NCBI GenBank assembly: GCA_030490835.1
Contig: CM059973.1
Coordinates: 83,033,221-83,097,220 of the forward strand
DNA: 64,000 nt
Direction of reading: 5' to 3'
DNA from: Annona cherimola
Lineage: Eukaryota > Streptophyta > Magnoliopsida > Magnoliales > Annonaceae
Below are positions 22,990 through 35,224 of the stretch, in pieces (position 1 is the first letter of the stretch; each line of letters opens with the position of its first letter). Under the pieces are notes generated by a model, which was not told the origin of the DNA, did not search any database, and worked only from the letters and a program-made list of their open reading frames with translations. A program made the position numbers and the translations under genes.

Positions 22990-23365
22990 TAGAAAATTTA
23001 ATTCATTTATTGTATTTAATATTATTTGTTTATCTAGAGGATCAAGTTTTATCATAATCAAGTATATTTATAGGTCATATTTGTTAGGATATATATACGT
23101 GTGTAAATTATGAAAAATGCTAAAATATTAATTTTAAAGTAACATTTTTGACATTTAAACCGTCCAAAATATCATTTTTATGTGAATAAATGATTTTATA
23201 AAATATTATTATATTTTAATATAAATGTAAATAGGTCTAAGCATTTTTCATAATTTACACATATATATATATATTTTTGAACAAATGTAACCTACAAACA
23301 TACTTGATTTAGATATAACTTGGTCTCCTAGATAAATAAATGATATTAAATATAATGAATTGATT
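22990..23365. repeat. Family G MITE, uninterrupted copy
   Basis: The left arm with ATTTGTTTATCTAGAGGATC and the right arm with GTCTCCTAGATAAATAAATG are near-inverted copies. The middle holds AATATTAATTTTAAAGTAAC, the text that is split by nested MITEs in the copy at 11338-12302. Confidence 0.65.
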
Positions 23366-24888
23366 GAATTTTTCATCAAAGATTAAAATCTTAAATTTTA
23401 AAAGGTTGGGGACCGTGGTAAATAACACTTGTATGCATTTTTTCACTATTTATATTATTTTAAAAGATCGTAATCGGGACTCGAAAGTAATGTCGCAACT
23501 TCTACAGAATCAGGGCTGAGTTGGTGTTTTAAAAACTAATTAATTAAATTAAAAAATCGAATTACCTGAATTAATTTACGTACGGCACATGTTGCAATCC
23601 TTACTTCTTTATTTTGTAGGCTAGCTAACAGAATGTTAGAACTTTGGACGCGTACCGTAATACGCCAGAACAACTTTCTGCGCATAGACATGACGTGGCC
23701 TTGCATTCGCGGGATATCTTTTATTTATTTTTGTCAATAGGGGGAAAAAGAAGAAGAAGAAGAAGAAGAAGATTGGGCCAGCAGACACGGGATCATGAAA
23801 GTTGTCGAACACGGCCCTTGATAAGAGGGAGTCAGAAAATTTGGCGAGTTCATTGTCTGGGCGTGCATCGCCACCAATCAGCGCGAGATTGAAGCCTGAA
23901 GGCTGATAGCAAACTTGAAATCCGAAAAGGATCTTGTCAGCGATACTCTCTGCTCAAAACTGTTCTTTCTCTTTGTCCGCATTTGGGTCTTCAAACTTTT
24001 TTACTTTTTTTTCACCCTCAAAACCAGCTTGTTGGGTAGAATTGTGTGTTCATTGATCGGGTAGGTTTGAAAACCTTGTTAGTAATAATTTTTATCTTAT
24101 TGCCTGTCCCAATCTCGGATAAAAAAGCAAGGTTTGCATGTCCGATGAGTAACTGCATTTTTCTTCATGAATTATGATATATTATAATACGGGACCGCAA
24201 AATCCATACAACTGGTCTCACCTCAAGTGAGAAATAGTTGTGATTGCAATGATGATCGGGTAGGCTTGAAAGGGTTGCCAATTTAATTTCAAGAAATGGC
24301 AGCGATATCGGCGAAATCCGTGTATGGATTGTAGATCCGAAACTTACAATGTCCATATGCATATATTTACGCCAGTTGGGCCGCCCTGTTGATTATTAAT
24401 TAGGTTGCTTACTCAAACATATGGATTTAGGCAGCAGCCTCAGCTGCTTCCAAATTAGTAAATTAAGGTATCACGTAATTATGTGCACGAGACGAATGCT
24501 TGTTGGAGATTATATAGTCCTTGTCATTCATTTTACAAATTTACAAGTCTCAATTAACGTTGTACCCACGCTACGTCCAATGTCTGTCCTGTTCATCACT
24601 AATGACAGCAGCGTTGTTATTGTTATTATGTTTCTTTCCTCTCTCCTCGTCTTCAAGGAAAATCCATTGGGCATTTTAAAAAGTGCTCTCCTTTCTCAGT
24701 GCCCAAAAGAATCCATAGGAGATGCGACCATTAACTTAATCCGGCTGAAGCATTCGAAAAAATCTACAGGATAAATTAATTAATGATTCTAAGCGTATGT
24801 AATATCTGGGAACAAGCTATGTGGCTTGGTCCACGTATTTCCCATTTTTACTTCATTTTTTCTCAAATAAATAAATAAAATAAATAAA

Positions 24889-25165
24889 GGTGTGTTTGGA
24901 AATTATAAAACTTTTGAATGAAAAATTATTAATGTAAAAATTTTCGAATTGAGAAAAATAATATGATATAATAAGTATAATGCTAAGCAGTAAATATAAT
25001 AAAGTTAAAATAGATATGCTAATTATATAAGTAGTTGTGTAAAAATAATTGAAAAATATAGTAGTTGCAAAGAAATAATTAAAAATAAAATAATTATGGA
25101 GAATAAAAAATTTTAAATTAAAAAAAATTTGGTTAAAATTTTTTAAATATAAACAAATATACTCA
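24889..25165. repeat. Family B Tourist-like MITE copy
   Basis: It starts GGTGTGTTTGGAAATTATAA after a TAA and has the family body text AATATGATATAATAAG and GTAGTTGTGTAAAAATAAT. The right end is degraded (AACAAATATACTC). Confidence 0.6.
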
Positions 25166-26339
25166 AATAAAATTTGAGGAATACCTTCTACAATTGTTGT
25201 TGTTGTTGTTGAGGCGAGGAAAGCTAGCCCAATTACTTGTGCCAAGTGGCAGGATTGGTGCTATAATTAAACACTGATTTAGTTGGTCAAATATATATTA
25301 TATAGAGGCACAAATTTCCAAATATAGCCTAGCAGTTATTTAAATCGTTTTCTTCCTGACTTTCTCAACCTGTGTGCCTGTATTCTTCCTTCTCATGTTA
25401 ATAATTTTATTTTAATTAATATACTTAATTGACATTTCTTCAAAAACATTATCTGTTTTATTTTTAGTCTTAATCAGCGGTACCATTTTTCTTTTTTCTT
25501 TTTTCTTTTTTCTTTGTAGTTCTCTCCTTTTTTAATTTTCCTCAATTTTTCATAATTTCCGAAGTAATGAAGGATATTGACACAGGCACAGCCTAGACGG
25601 AGGCCAGGTGGATAGACACAAGACAAGACGCGGCCCTGAATAATATGAACATAAATACAATTTTTCTTTCGTGAAGTAGAAGGTTTCGTAGGAGTATTTC
25701 ACTTCATTTTTTTATTCTTTCTGCAACTCAACATAAGTATATATTCAATCCTATTTCACTTCATTTTATATGACTGGAAAACCGCAAAATTGCTTGACAT
25801 GACATGTTTGCATGGGATTGGCTTTCTGTGGAAGTTGCTGTGCTTGAAAAGTTTCCATGAGCCTGATTGCAGGACCTGTTAGGAACGATTTAATGGAATT
25901 GAATGAGATGAGAAAACAAAATGAGAATGAGTAATAATGTGTATTGATAATGAGAAAAATTATATTAAAAATTAAAGAAGCATTTTGAAGAGCAAGATCT
26001 ACATTTTATTAGGTATCTTGAATTCTCACCAATAAAAAAAAAGTATCTTGAATTCTTTGGAACACTAACCTAATCTAGAAAATAATTTGTTTTGCAATCC
26101 AATCATGAACGACATGGCCCGATTTTGCTGTAGATTGACGGGTTAAGTTACCTGATCTAATACAATACAATTTGATAATAAAAAAAATTGAATAAAATAC
26201 AATCTATATCAGAAAAATTTAACATATTGATAACATATTAATTAATGGCTTTATAAAGTTATTAAACAATTTTAATGGTTATATATTGGTATCGCTTCTA
26301 TAAAATCCTTTTTTAATGTAACAACTTACATATTTAAAA

Positions 26340-26725
26340 TCTTGAGAATAAATGGAAATCCATTACGTTCATTGTATTTAACATAATTTATAGTATCTTA
26401 GAAACTTTTTATTTTTCTAATATCACGGTTCATGGACCACATTAAAAATCAATACAATAAAATAATTTAACATTAAAATATCAATTTTAAAGTTATATTT
26501 TCAACATTTAAATAATCCAAAATATCATTTTTATGTGGATAAATGATTTTATAAAGTATTATTACATTCTAATATATGTGTAAATTGATTTAAATATTTT
26601 TATAATTTACACACAAATATATATTTTTTAACAAATGTGACACATAAACGTACTTGATTTGGATGAAACTTGGTCTCATAAATAAACGAATGATTTTAAA
26701 TACAATTAGTGGATTAGATTTTCAA
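26340..26725. repeat. Family G MITE, uninterrupted copy
   Basis: Same order of blocks as the other G copies, including AATATCAATTTTAAAGTTAT and CCAAAATATCATTTTTATGT. This shows the empty-site text for the nested copy at 11338-12302. Confidence 0.65.
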
Positions 26726-27112
26726 TCAAGGATCAAAATCTTAAAAATGAAAGGAATTACATGACTCCTCTTTAGGTAAGCGGATCCTGTTATATATTAC
26801 CATAACACGATATTTTCAATGCATACACAAAACTCTGATCAAAGTGACTTTAGATTATAATTTAATATACTAGGATAAATATAATAAATGGTTTAGATCA
26901 TAATTAAAATATTAAATTTATTTTAAAACAAAAGGCGATTGGCGTGTGACTCAAAATAGCCAGTTGCTTTAAATCGTAACTCCAATTTTAGATACGTGTA
27001 CATATATATAAAATTATAAATATAAGTTTTTGTTCTCTCATTTTAGTTTTTTTTATGTGACATTGTCGTGCCAACTTTGTACACAATTTAGGCATTCAAG
27101 TTAAGTTTCAGA

Positions 27113-27390
27113 TAGGAGTGTGCTAGAAAGCGATAAAATTTTGGATGAAAAATTTTAATTATAAAAGTTTCTGAAAGCGAAGAAAATGATGTGATATAAT
27201 ATGACTAATGATGAGAAATAAAAAAATAAAATTAAAATAGATAAATTAGTTGTATGGGTAGTTATATAAAAATAATTGAAGAATAGGATAGTATATAGTA
27301 AGATGCAAAAAAATAATTAAAAATAAAATAATTATGGAGAGAAAAAGTTTTAGATTAAACAAAATTTTTATTATATACAAAAATGCCCTA
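27113..27390. repeat. Family B MITE copy, degraded ends
   Basis: Starts near GGAGTGTGCTAGAAAGCG and carries the family body (AATGATGTGATATAATATG, GATAAATTAGTTGTATGG). Target duplication not preserved. Confidence 0.55.
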
Positions 27391-27423
27391 AGTAAAGGAT
27401 TCTAATATAGTACAACCAAGTGA

Positions 27424-27775
27424 ACTTAGGCTTGGTGCACCCAAGTATTTTAACTTTTTTTTTATAGTTTTTTTAAGCTTTTTTATATAACTGTTAATCT
27501 AAGTGTATTTAATATGTATATCAAATTTTATCATTTTTTGAGATTTTTAGATTTTTTTTATTTTTGAAAATCAGTAGTATTTTAGTAATTTTAAATTGCT
27601 AAAAATGGCACTAATTTTTAATAATAAAAAATAAATATTTAAAAATTTCCAAAAATAATATAATTTGATATACATATTAAATACACTTACATTATCAGTT
27701 GTATAAAAAAATTTCAAAAAAATAAAAAAAATGAAATACATCCGAGTGTACCGAGCCCAAGTTCACCCGAGTATC
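27424..27775. repeat. Family A palindromic MITE
   Basis: The inverted ends pair TGAACTTAGGCTTGGTGCAC with the reversed right end TGAACTTGGGCTCGGTACAC. The interior has TTAATCTAAGTGTATTTAAT on the left and its near-complement on the right. The best-preserved ends of this family in the window. Confidence 0.7.
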
Positions 27776-28044
27776 AAGAATCAAGTTCCTAAAATTTATA
27801 CGGGAGTCCAGAAAAATTTGTTCCGGCCATGTGCCTCTGCGGTCCGGCGGCGGTTTCAAGTCAGACATTACCCAAGTCTGCACACATGTGTACAAGTTGA
27901 CGAAAGGAAACTTCACATAATAACTCCTGTTACTCCTCCCACCGACGCACCAACTCCCCTCTAAGCTATATTCCCTTCTCCTGTAGTTTCAAAGTAATTC
28001 ACTCTTTGATTTATCAAAAAAAAAAGTAATTATTTTTACGCCTA

Positions 28045-28372
28045 CTCAAGTGAGCTTAGCTTTGGTGGACCTGCGTGCAAATATTTAATTTTTAAATTTT
28101 TTTTATAAAACTGTTAATCTAAATATATATAAAAAGGCAAATTTTACCACTTTTGGAAATTTATACATATTAAAAAATATGGGTATTTTAAATGACTAAA
28201 ATACCTATGTTTTGAAAAAATCGAAAAAGTTATATAAATCTCCAAAAATGATAAAATTTAATGCGCATATTAAATATACTTAGATTAACAATTTTATAAA
28301 AAAATTTAAAAGAATAAAGAATATTTTTTTTTACACCCAAATGTACGGAAGTATGCTCGGATGCACAAGACA
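28045..28372. repeat. Family A palindromic MITE, second nearby copy
   Basis: Begins with GAGCTTAGCTTTGGTGGACC and ends with CGGAAGTATGCTCGG. The interior has the ACCACTTTTGGAAATTTATA block and its complement. Confidence 0.6.
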
Positions 28373-28937
28373 ACTCTTCAATCTTTGACTTGATAATCGC
28401 GATCTTATTATATTCTTTGTGGGCCTACATTCAATTCTCATTAGTCCTTACTCCTTAGTCACTAGTCAACAGTTGTTGGGTCACCCTCACCATCATGACC
28501 TTAAAATGAACTGGACTTTCATCCTCATGGTTCGTGAGTCCGCGTCTGAGGCCGTGCATGTTTCGTTTCGAAGAATACTTAATTGCGCCGGAAGTTGTGA
28601 CGATATCCAGGCCGTTCGTGGAGTCAGTTCATCATGGATCCCATGGGCTATGATAGTCCATTCATTAGGAAGAAAGAGGAGTGTGACCGCGTAAAGATCA
28701 GAATCCCTCTCAATGTTAGAAAAACTCGGATAGAAGAAAGGATAGAGATTTTTTTTTTTTTAAAAAAAAAAACGTTATCAAATTTTTTTTACTGAATTTG
28801 TGATGAAATTTTACATTACGTAAAATTTCAATTTTCAAAGACAGATTACAAGCAGCTAATTTATTATGTTGACAATGCTTTTGGATACTCAAAAAGAGAG
28901 TATGGGTACATTTTAAGGGCTTGTTTGGAAATTTTAA

Positions 28938-29393
28938 GGATAATTCCTCTTGTATCCATAACAATTACACATAATTTTTAATATACCTACAACATTTCAT
29001 AAATTCTTCTTATACTCATAACATTTTACTATAAATTTTTCTCATACTCATGCAGTTAAAACCACCGTAATCTACCATATTGAAAAGATGATTTCGCTCT
29101 TTTTAATTTTTTAAATTAAAATAAATCAACATTAATGTAACTTTTAAGTTATTTAATATCTTGTATTAATAATTTACTACTATTAATTGAGTCATGTTGA
29201 AGTTAAATTATCTCAATTAGAAAATTTTACAAGAGCAAAATCTTCTTTTCATTTAAGTAGATAACGGTGATTTTAAAGACGTAGGTATGAGACAGATTTA
29301 TGAAGAAATGTTATGGGTACAAGAAGGATTTATCAAGCGTCATGGGTATATTATGAATTATGTACAATTGTTATTGATATAAGAGGAATTATC
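28938..29393. mobile_element. Family C MITE, second copy
   Basis: The inverted ends are GGATAATTCCTCTTGTATCC and, reversed, GGATAATTCCTCTTATATCA. The CATAACATTTTACTATAAAT block matches the copy at 2734-3200. A clear target duplication is not visible. Confidence 0.65.
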
Positions 29394-29399
29394 CCATTG

Positions 29400-30573
29400 A
29401 TATTTTTGTGGGAGTGTGGAATGGGATGGAAAGTGGGAAATAAACTATTTTAAAATTGTATGATTGATCGTAGATCATAGGGTAAAGTTAGAATAAATAG
29501 GTTTGATTGGGGGACATGGTAGAAAAAATGATTAGAATGTAGAAGTAAGAGTAAAAACAAAAATATAATTATTGACGGAGTAAACGACTGCCTTGTAAAA
29601 CATGCCTCACCCAGTTACATGATTTCCCACACTTTCGACATTAGAAGTTAGGACCGATAGATTTAGCCTTTGATTGGTTGTCATACTTGTCCATGGGCCT
29701 CAAGGCCTATAAAGTCCGGTTACTGGAAGTTCAGACTTCTGTTTGACCCGGGATAGAGCAGAGGGCCGAGTGTTCCAAGCAAACGAGGCCTCCTGCTCCC
29801 GTCATGTATCGTGGCCAGCCCCCATTAGCGGCCGCAAAACAGATGCCCATCGTTCCCTTAAAACAGTGGACACACTGTTCTAATGCAGGTCCTTGAAGTT
29901 GGGCCTGATGGAACCGAGATGAGTTCGGATCAGGCTGTTTCAGATGCCCACAAAATTGAGTCTACGCCAATACAGGTCAAAAAATCACTAAACAATGGAC
30001 AAAGCAAAACACCCCATGATCATATTCTGATGCACCTATATATATATTCATGAAACCTGTATTTAACTTATATAACGTTTGGATCTATGCATATATATAA
30101 TTTTATTTTCAAAAAGAGTCATTTTAGAGGGTATTTAAGTCATTTACCCCTCCCAAAATGATATTTTTTAAAACTAAAAAAATATATACATATATGTAAA
30201 AATTGTGAAAATCGGTATATAAATGAAATACATTTTGTAAAACGGTTTCATGAGAAGAAAAAAAAAAATTAAAGAATATATGTGTATTGTTGCATGCATC
30301 CTGCCGGTCGTATAAGGCCCCAAGTAAAAAACGCTACATTTTTGGAATCTACGCGAGGGTTCAGAAGTTGGGTCCATCCATGAGTTTCGCCAGGAGAAAA
30401 TAATGGCCGACATCATGCATTCGTCCCTTACAAATTCACAACAAATATCTGGCCCAAAAGACATGATGTAATTCACGTCGTGACTGATGCGGCGAATTCG
30501 AAGACTTCCATTACAGAACATGCTATTGTTGTTAATGACTAAAACTAAAGCATCCAAAAAAGCCAGAAAAACA
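29400..30573. other. Intergenic, downstream of the second DUF4228 gene
   Basis: No gene supported. The minus-strand frame at 30174-30590 overlaps the end of the DUF4228 gene in another frame and is not credible. Confidence 0.45.
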
Positions 30574-31086
30574 TCAGTTGCTGGTCCCAATTTCTAGCAA
30601 GCATGGACTTTCGGCGATGGTATCCAATGCAGGCTTCCAAGATCGGTGACGCGAGAGCGGTTTGTTAGGCTCCTGGTGCTGGATTGGCGTGGGCAGTGTC
30701 TTGGCTCCTGGTTGAAAGATGCAAGAATCAATGAAGACGGGGAAGATCCTACCAATGTTCTTGGATGGGCCACCTTGTTTGATTACCGTGGATGTCTTGT
30801 TTGAGAGCGAGAGCATGTCAGCTGCTGTGAGAATCGAGTGCAGCATGGTCATGGGGAGGAGGAAGTAAAGGTGGCGCGGTTCCAGCTGCTCGTCAGCTGC
30901 CAGCCCCGGGATCCTGTGGCCCACCTTGAGATCCTTTGCATCGCAGACGAATCTGCTTGGGTTCTCGAGCATGAGCTCGGCTGCATTCACTGGCCCTGTG
31001 AACGCTGCAATTCTACCATCCGGACGCACTACCTTCACTGCTTTACTTGAAGCTGTGGAAGGTGCACAGGGAATGGAGTTCCCCAT
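30574..31086 (-). CDS. DUF4228 (PADRE) domain protein, intronless, 170 aa
   Basis: Paralogue of the protein at 20512-21036. It starts MGNSIPC (Gly2 myristoylation plus Cys). Family blocks follow: VVRPDGRIAAFTGPVNAA, AELMLENPSRFVCDAKDL, HRIPGLAADEQLEPRHLYFL, MLHSILTAADM, and the C-terminal RHRSWKPALDTIAESP. The core between the N terminus and the ADM motif aligns without gaps of note; the middle is divergent. An upstream in-frame Met at 31212 would add a 42-residue Leu/Ser tail coded by the CT microsatellite and would bury the myristoylation site, so the MGN Met is chosen. No introns. Function of the family is not known beyond stress association. Confidence 0.93.
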   Translation of the reverse strand: MGNSIPCAPSTASSKAVKVVRPDGRIAAFTGPVNAAELMLENPSRFVCDAKDLKVGHRIPGLAADEQLEPRHLYFLLPMTMLHSILTAADMLSLSNKTSTVIKQGGPSKNIGRIFPVFIDSCIFQPGAKTLPTPIQHQEPNKPLSRHRSWKPALDTIAESPCLLEIGTSN

Positions 31087-31087
31087 G

Positions 31088-31091
<4 letters not shown>

Positions 31092-31152
<61 letters not shown>
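31092..31152. repeat. (GA)n microsatellite in the 5' leader of the second DUF4228 gene
   Basis: About 61 bp of uninterrupted GA, read as (CT)n in the gene's orientation, ending only about 5 bases upstream of the start codon. CT-rich leaders are common in plants, but a pure repeat of this length against the ATG is unusual and is expected to vary in length between individuals. Confidence 0.95.
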
Positions 31153-31157
<5 letters not shown>

Positions 31158-31169
31158 TCAGGTTTTGCC

Positions 31170-31176
31170 CTATATA
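31170..31176 (-). promoter_or_regulatory. Probable TATA box of the second DUF4228 gene
   Basis: TATATAG on the minus strand, about 85 bp upstream of the ATG and directly above the CT repeat, which would place the repeat in the transcribed leader. Confidence 0.5.
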
Positions 31177-31374
31177 TGGACGAGGCTCGGACCATTGAAA
31201 CATGAATGGCACCCGCTGGCTCCTGCAAGCCGAAGAAACAAATGAGTAATGACGACAATTCGTATCGTCGGCGGGGGTAAGATTTGGTGGTCATTTTTCT
31301 TTCGGATGACTAGTTTAATGGAAGGGGTGAACATTGGCTAGGCACGAACTTATTTAACTCCATTCATTTTTAAA

Positions 31375-31745
31375 TCTTATGCTTAATGTGAAATCTATTT
31401 TACACATTATATTTATCATAATTTGTTTATTTAAGATATTAAATTTTATCCAAATTAAATATGTACCCAGGTTATATTTGCTGAAATATATATTCATATA
31501 TAAATTATAAAAAATATTTACATCTATCTATATATGTGTTAGTATATACAAAATTATTTATTTACATAGTAACGATATTTTAGATAATTTAGATGTTGAA
31601 AATAAAACTTTAAATATTAAATAATTTTATTATATTGATTTTACATATTGTGAATAAGAGTCATGCACTATAATGTTAAACCAATAAAAGAGTTTTTTTG
31701 ATAATATAAATGATTTTAAATACAATTGATGAAGTAAATTTTAAA
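31375..31745. repeat. Family G MITE, copy in inverted orientation
   Basis: Blocks ACGATATTTTAGATAATTTA and AATAAAACTTTAAATATTAA are complements of the G-family middle; the arms lie on either side. Confidence 0.55.
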
Positions 31746-31799
31746 TCAAGTATGATGATATTAAAAATAGAAGAAGGTACGTGACACGGGGGTTTCACA

Positions 31800-33040
31800 T
31801 AAACGAAGTCAAAAATATCAACAAAAAATAATTTATCCCTTTTACATGAACCTCTTCGCCTTTAAACATGCTCATTCAGTCCTTGTCTATTATACTTTGT
31901 TAACTATAGATGTAAACATCATTTTCAACTGTGTAGAATATGGACAGTGCACAAAATGTAAGATGTTCCACATTTATCTTATATATAAGCCCGTTTGGAA
32001 AACTTTGCATTTTGGATTTAAATTAAAAAAAAATACGTGTTAATTCCTCATTTTAACTTTGTCTTGAAGCCTGGCATCTATCTACTCCTTAAAGGTTGGG
32101 AAATAAGAATCTCAGCATGCAGCATGGCGTTGTCTTTTCTTACAGACAAGATAATGGATATCTATTAAAAAAAACAAACGCATTGGATATGAAATCTTGC
32201 ACAGTTGCACGGCAAGCACATGGGCATGTATGGGTCTAGTTGCATTAATTTTTCATCCATTAATTGCAATATTACCATACATTCATATAGCTAGTTTATT
32301 GCTTTTTCCTTTGGACGGACTCGATCCCTCGAATATGAGGTCCTAAGCCACATCTTTCACAATAACAAACTACAATCACGAAGCATTTAAATCCGAGTTA
32401 TGAACTTAATTAAGGCCTTCTGATCATGCATGGAAGGATCTGGTATTAGTAGGAGCTAGCGCTTACTAGCCTTTTAGGTGGCCTATTCCACAGGCCGTTC
32501 GGAGGCATCTTTCTCACAAGATCACTACTTTACAAAGCCAACCACCAATATTGGTTCCAGATAGAGACCATTAGTTGCAACCAGAAATACGCATGGTGAA
32601 TAAGGCTTATTTAATAAGCTAGCTTGCTGGAGGAGGATTCCACCGGACATTTTGCAAGCATCCGTCAGACCGTCACATATACCTTTTCCAATTTATTTGA
32701 CTTTTAGACATTACAAAAAATTTTAATCGAAGACAACCAATTGTATTCTACCAAATTATTAAAAAATACTTTTCTAAATATTGTCGGGGACCATATATTG
32801 ATTTGGGATTAGAAGTGCCCTCGATATCTAGCTTCATTATTATTTTTTATGGGATATCTAACTTGATTATTAATTGTATATAAGAAACCAGAAAATTAAG
32901 ATTTTGTGATAAAATCGAATTAATCTACCTATTTCTTTTGGTTGGTTCCAGTTGTTTGCTGGATATTCTTGTTCCACATATTGAATAAATTGATTTAGTT
33001 TTCAGTAAAAAAAATTTCTATAACATTGGGATGTTATTAA
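31800..33040. other. Intergenic, nothing recognised
   Basis: AT-rich. No gene, RNA gene or complete transposon seen. Confidence 0.45.
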
Positions 33041-33044
33041 ATGT

Positions 33045-33380
33045 ATCTGGGTACACTTAGCTTTAGCATACATTGGTATATTTAATTCATTTTTTAATTT
33101 TTTTTGAATTTTTTCATAAAACTGTTAATTTAAATATATTTAATACATGTATCAATTTTTACCAATTTTGGAGATTATTAGATTTTTAAAAATCAGTGAC
33201 ATTTTTTGTAATTTAAAATTACTAAAATGCTACTAATTTTTAAAATCTAAAAAATCTAAAAATCTCCAAAAATAGTAAAATTGGTATACATGTTAAAAGC
33301 ACTTAGATTAACAGTTGTATAAATTTTTTTCAAAAAAATAGATATCTGTACTCAGGTGTATCAAAGCTAAGGATACCTAA
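33045..33380. repeat. Family A palindromic MITE
   Basis: CTTAGCTTTAGCATACATTG at the left pairs with the reversed right end CCTTAGCTTTGATACACCTG. The interior is almost fully palindromic around the centre (CTAAAATGCTACTAATTTTT). Confidence 0.7.
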
Positions 33381-33939
33381 ATGCACCTGATCGGGCCCTG
33401 ATAAGATTTCGGGTAAAAAATCGAGTTCATTTAAAGTTATGGTTCTAAAACCATGGTGTATGTAAGCTGTTTCAAGCATGATTTTAGTATTTATTTCTAA
33501 TATTTGTCACTTAGTTTAGTTTAATTAGGTACATGCACTATTCCTCTCCCCTACTTTTATCATTATTAATTCTTTTCAATAATTGAAAATCAGGCCGATT
33601 TAGGGCCTTAGGGGCTTCTGCCTCCCCAAATTAAACTAAACCTATACTGTTTCTTTTTCTTTCTTTTATCTCTTATCTTTCAACTCAAATCATCCCAAGT
33701 ACAATTTTTTTTTTCAATTCTTGCTCAATAGATATGAATTTAGCAATATATCTAACAAGATACATACAGTAGACATTGCTCATGAGTGGAAGACAAAGCT
33801 CCCACAACTAAGATTGAATCCAGAACGCCTAGCACAAATGCTAAAAACTTTATTAACTGGCTATACCTGCTGGCCTTTTTCCTTTTTTCTGATGGAACAT
33901 ATACCTTATTTCTAACTTTTATTTATATCTAAGATATTT

Positions 33940-35222
33940 TTGGCAATCATAAAAATTTATCAATTTAAATCTTTTCACTCTTCATAATTATTTATTTTAA
34001 TTATTTCTTCTCATCTTCCTATACAATTATCATATTTTTCAATTATTTCTCTATAATTATTCATATAGTTACTTTATTTATTTTAACTTTATTATCTTTA
34101 CTCTTCATCATTACCACTATCATCACTTCTCGCATTTTAAAAAAATTTACATTAAATTTTTTTTAAAAAAAGTTTTATCAAATGTCAAACACATTTTTAG
34201 TATAAGATGAGGATGAAACTTGAGAGGAGGATAGTACAGAACCCTTCATTTTTTCAAAAATATTTTTAATTAAAAATAACAACTTACTTTTTTGTTTTCA
34301 ATACAATTGTTCTTTTTTGATAATTTGGAAGTAATTCTATTGAACAAGACCTATCCATATACAAGTGATTTACAATTTCAATGAGTGGATTTCCCCTTCA
34401 AGTCTTAACATCTATATCCATATTCACTGCCAGTTGGTAGGCAACTTCATTTCTAGATCATAAGAGATGGAGGAATTTGATGGACTAAAATTCCTCCGCT
34501 AAGTATTTGGGCTCTAAATAAGTATACCCATGGTTGACAAAATAGGGCAATCTCCATTTAAAAAGAACTAATCAAATTTAAGTAGTTACTTACAATTTTC
34601 AGCTTCTGCAGGCCAAGTTTAGGCCCCTATCAAATTCCAAAAAGAATTGTCTTCATCTCCATGTTTAGAGCATCTGTTAAACTTGCAATTTTCTAATATT
34701 TTGCTATTAGAAACCTACCTTTTGAATCCTGTATTACAACTTCTAGACCCATGCATTCGCCTCCGAAGTGTCTACACCCATCCACATTTATCTTTAACAT
34801 GTTTTGCATTTATATTTCCTAATACATTTTTTTATTCCTAAGATACGACAACTTTTTCCATCCTACATCCTCATTTAATTCTCATCGCATTCAAGGCAAA
34901 AGAATTTCCAATCGGAACGAGAATCGATCTTAATAGAATTTATTTTTTATTTAGGGCGTGTTAGTTCAATTATAAAATTTTTAAAATTAAAATTTTTCAA
35001 TTTAAAAATGTCACGCTTTATTATTATCCTATTTTTAAATTATTTCTTCATATTTTCCTATACAATTATTCTTTTTTTAATTATTTTTATACAGCTATCA
35101 CTACAACTAAAATATCTATTTTAACTTTATTTTTTATTATATCATATCATTTATTACCAATTTAAAAAAATGTATACAAAAATTTTTTATTTAAAAAGTT
35201 GTATCCGTACTCAAACGCGCCC
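33940..35222. repeat. Two degraded family B MITEs with intervening unassigned DNA
   Basis: Copies at about 33940-34195 and 34965-35222 carry the reverse-oriented body text (TTATTTTAATTATTTCTTCT, TATACAATTATCATATTTTT). The second starts AGGGCGTGTTAGTTC and ends CTCAAACGCGCCC. Between them is sequence with no recognised feature. Confidence 0.5.
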
Positions 35223-35224
35223 AT

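Larger units (their letters stand above)
21300..27110. other. Long intergenic region with MITE copies
   Basis: No gene supported. It contains family G copies at about 22990-23365 and 26340-26725, a family B copy at about 24889-25165, a (GAA)n run at 23747-23771 and a (TTG)n run at 25194-25212. The phrase GATCGGGTAGG(T/C)TTGAAA occurs twice, near 24056 and 24255. Frames at 24421-24774 and 24853-25245 are AT-rich chance frames; the second reads through the family B copy. Confidence 0.5.

Noticed and set aside
24853..25245. 130-codon minus-strand frame
   Set aside because: It reads through a family B MITE and a (TTG)n run; composition is Ile/Phe/Tyr-rich as expected from AT-rich DNA.
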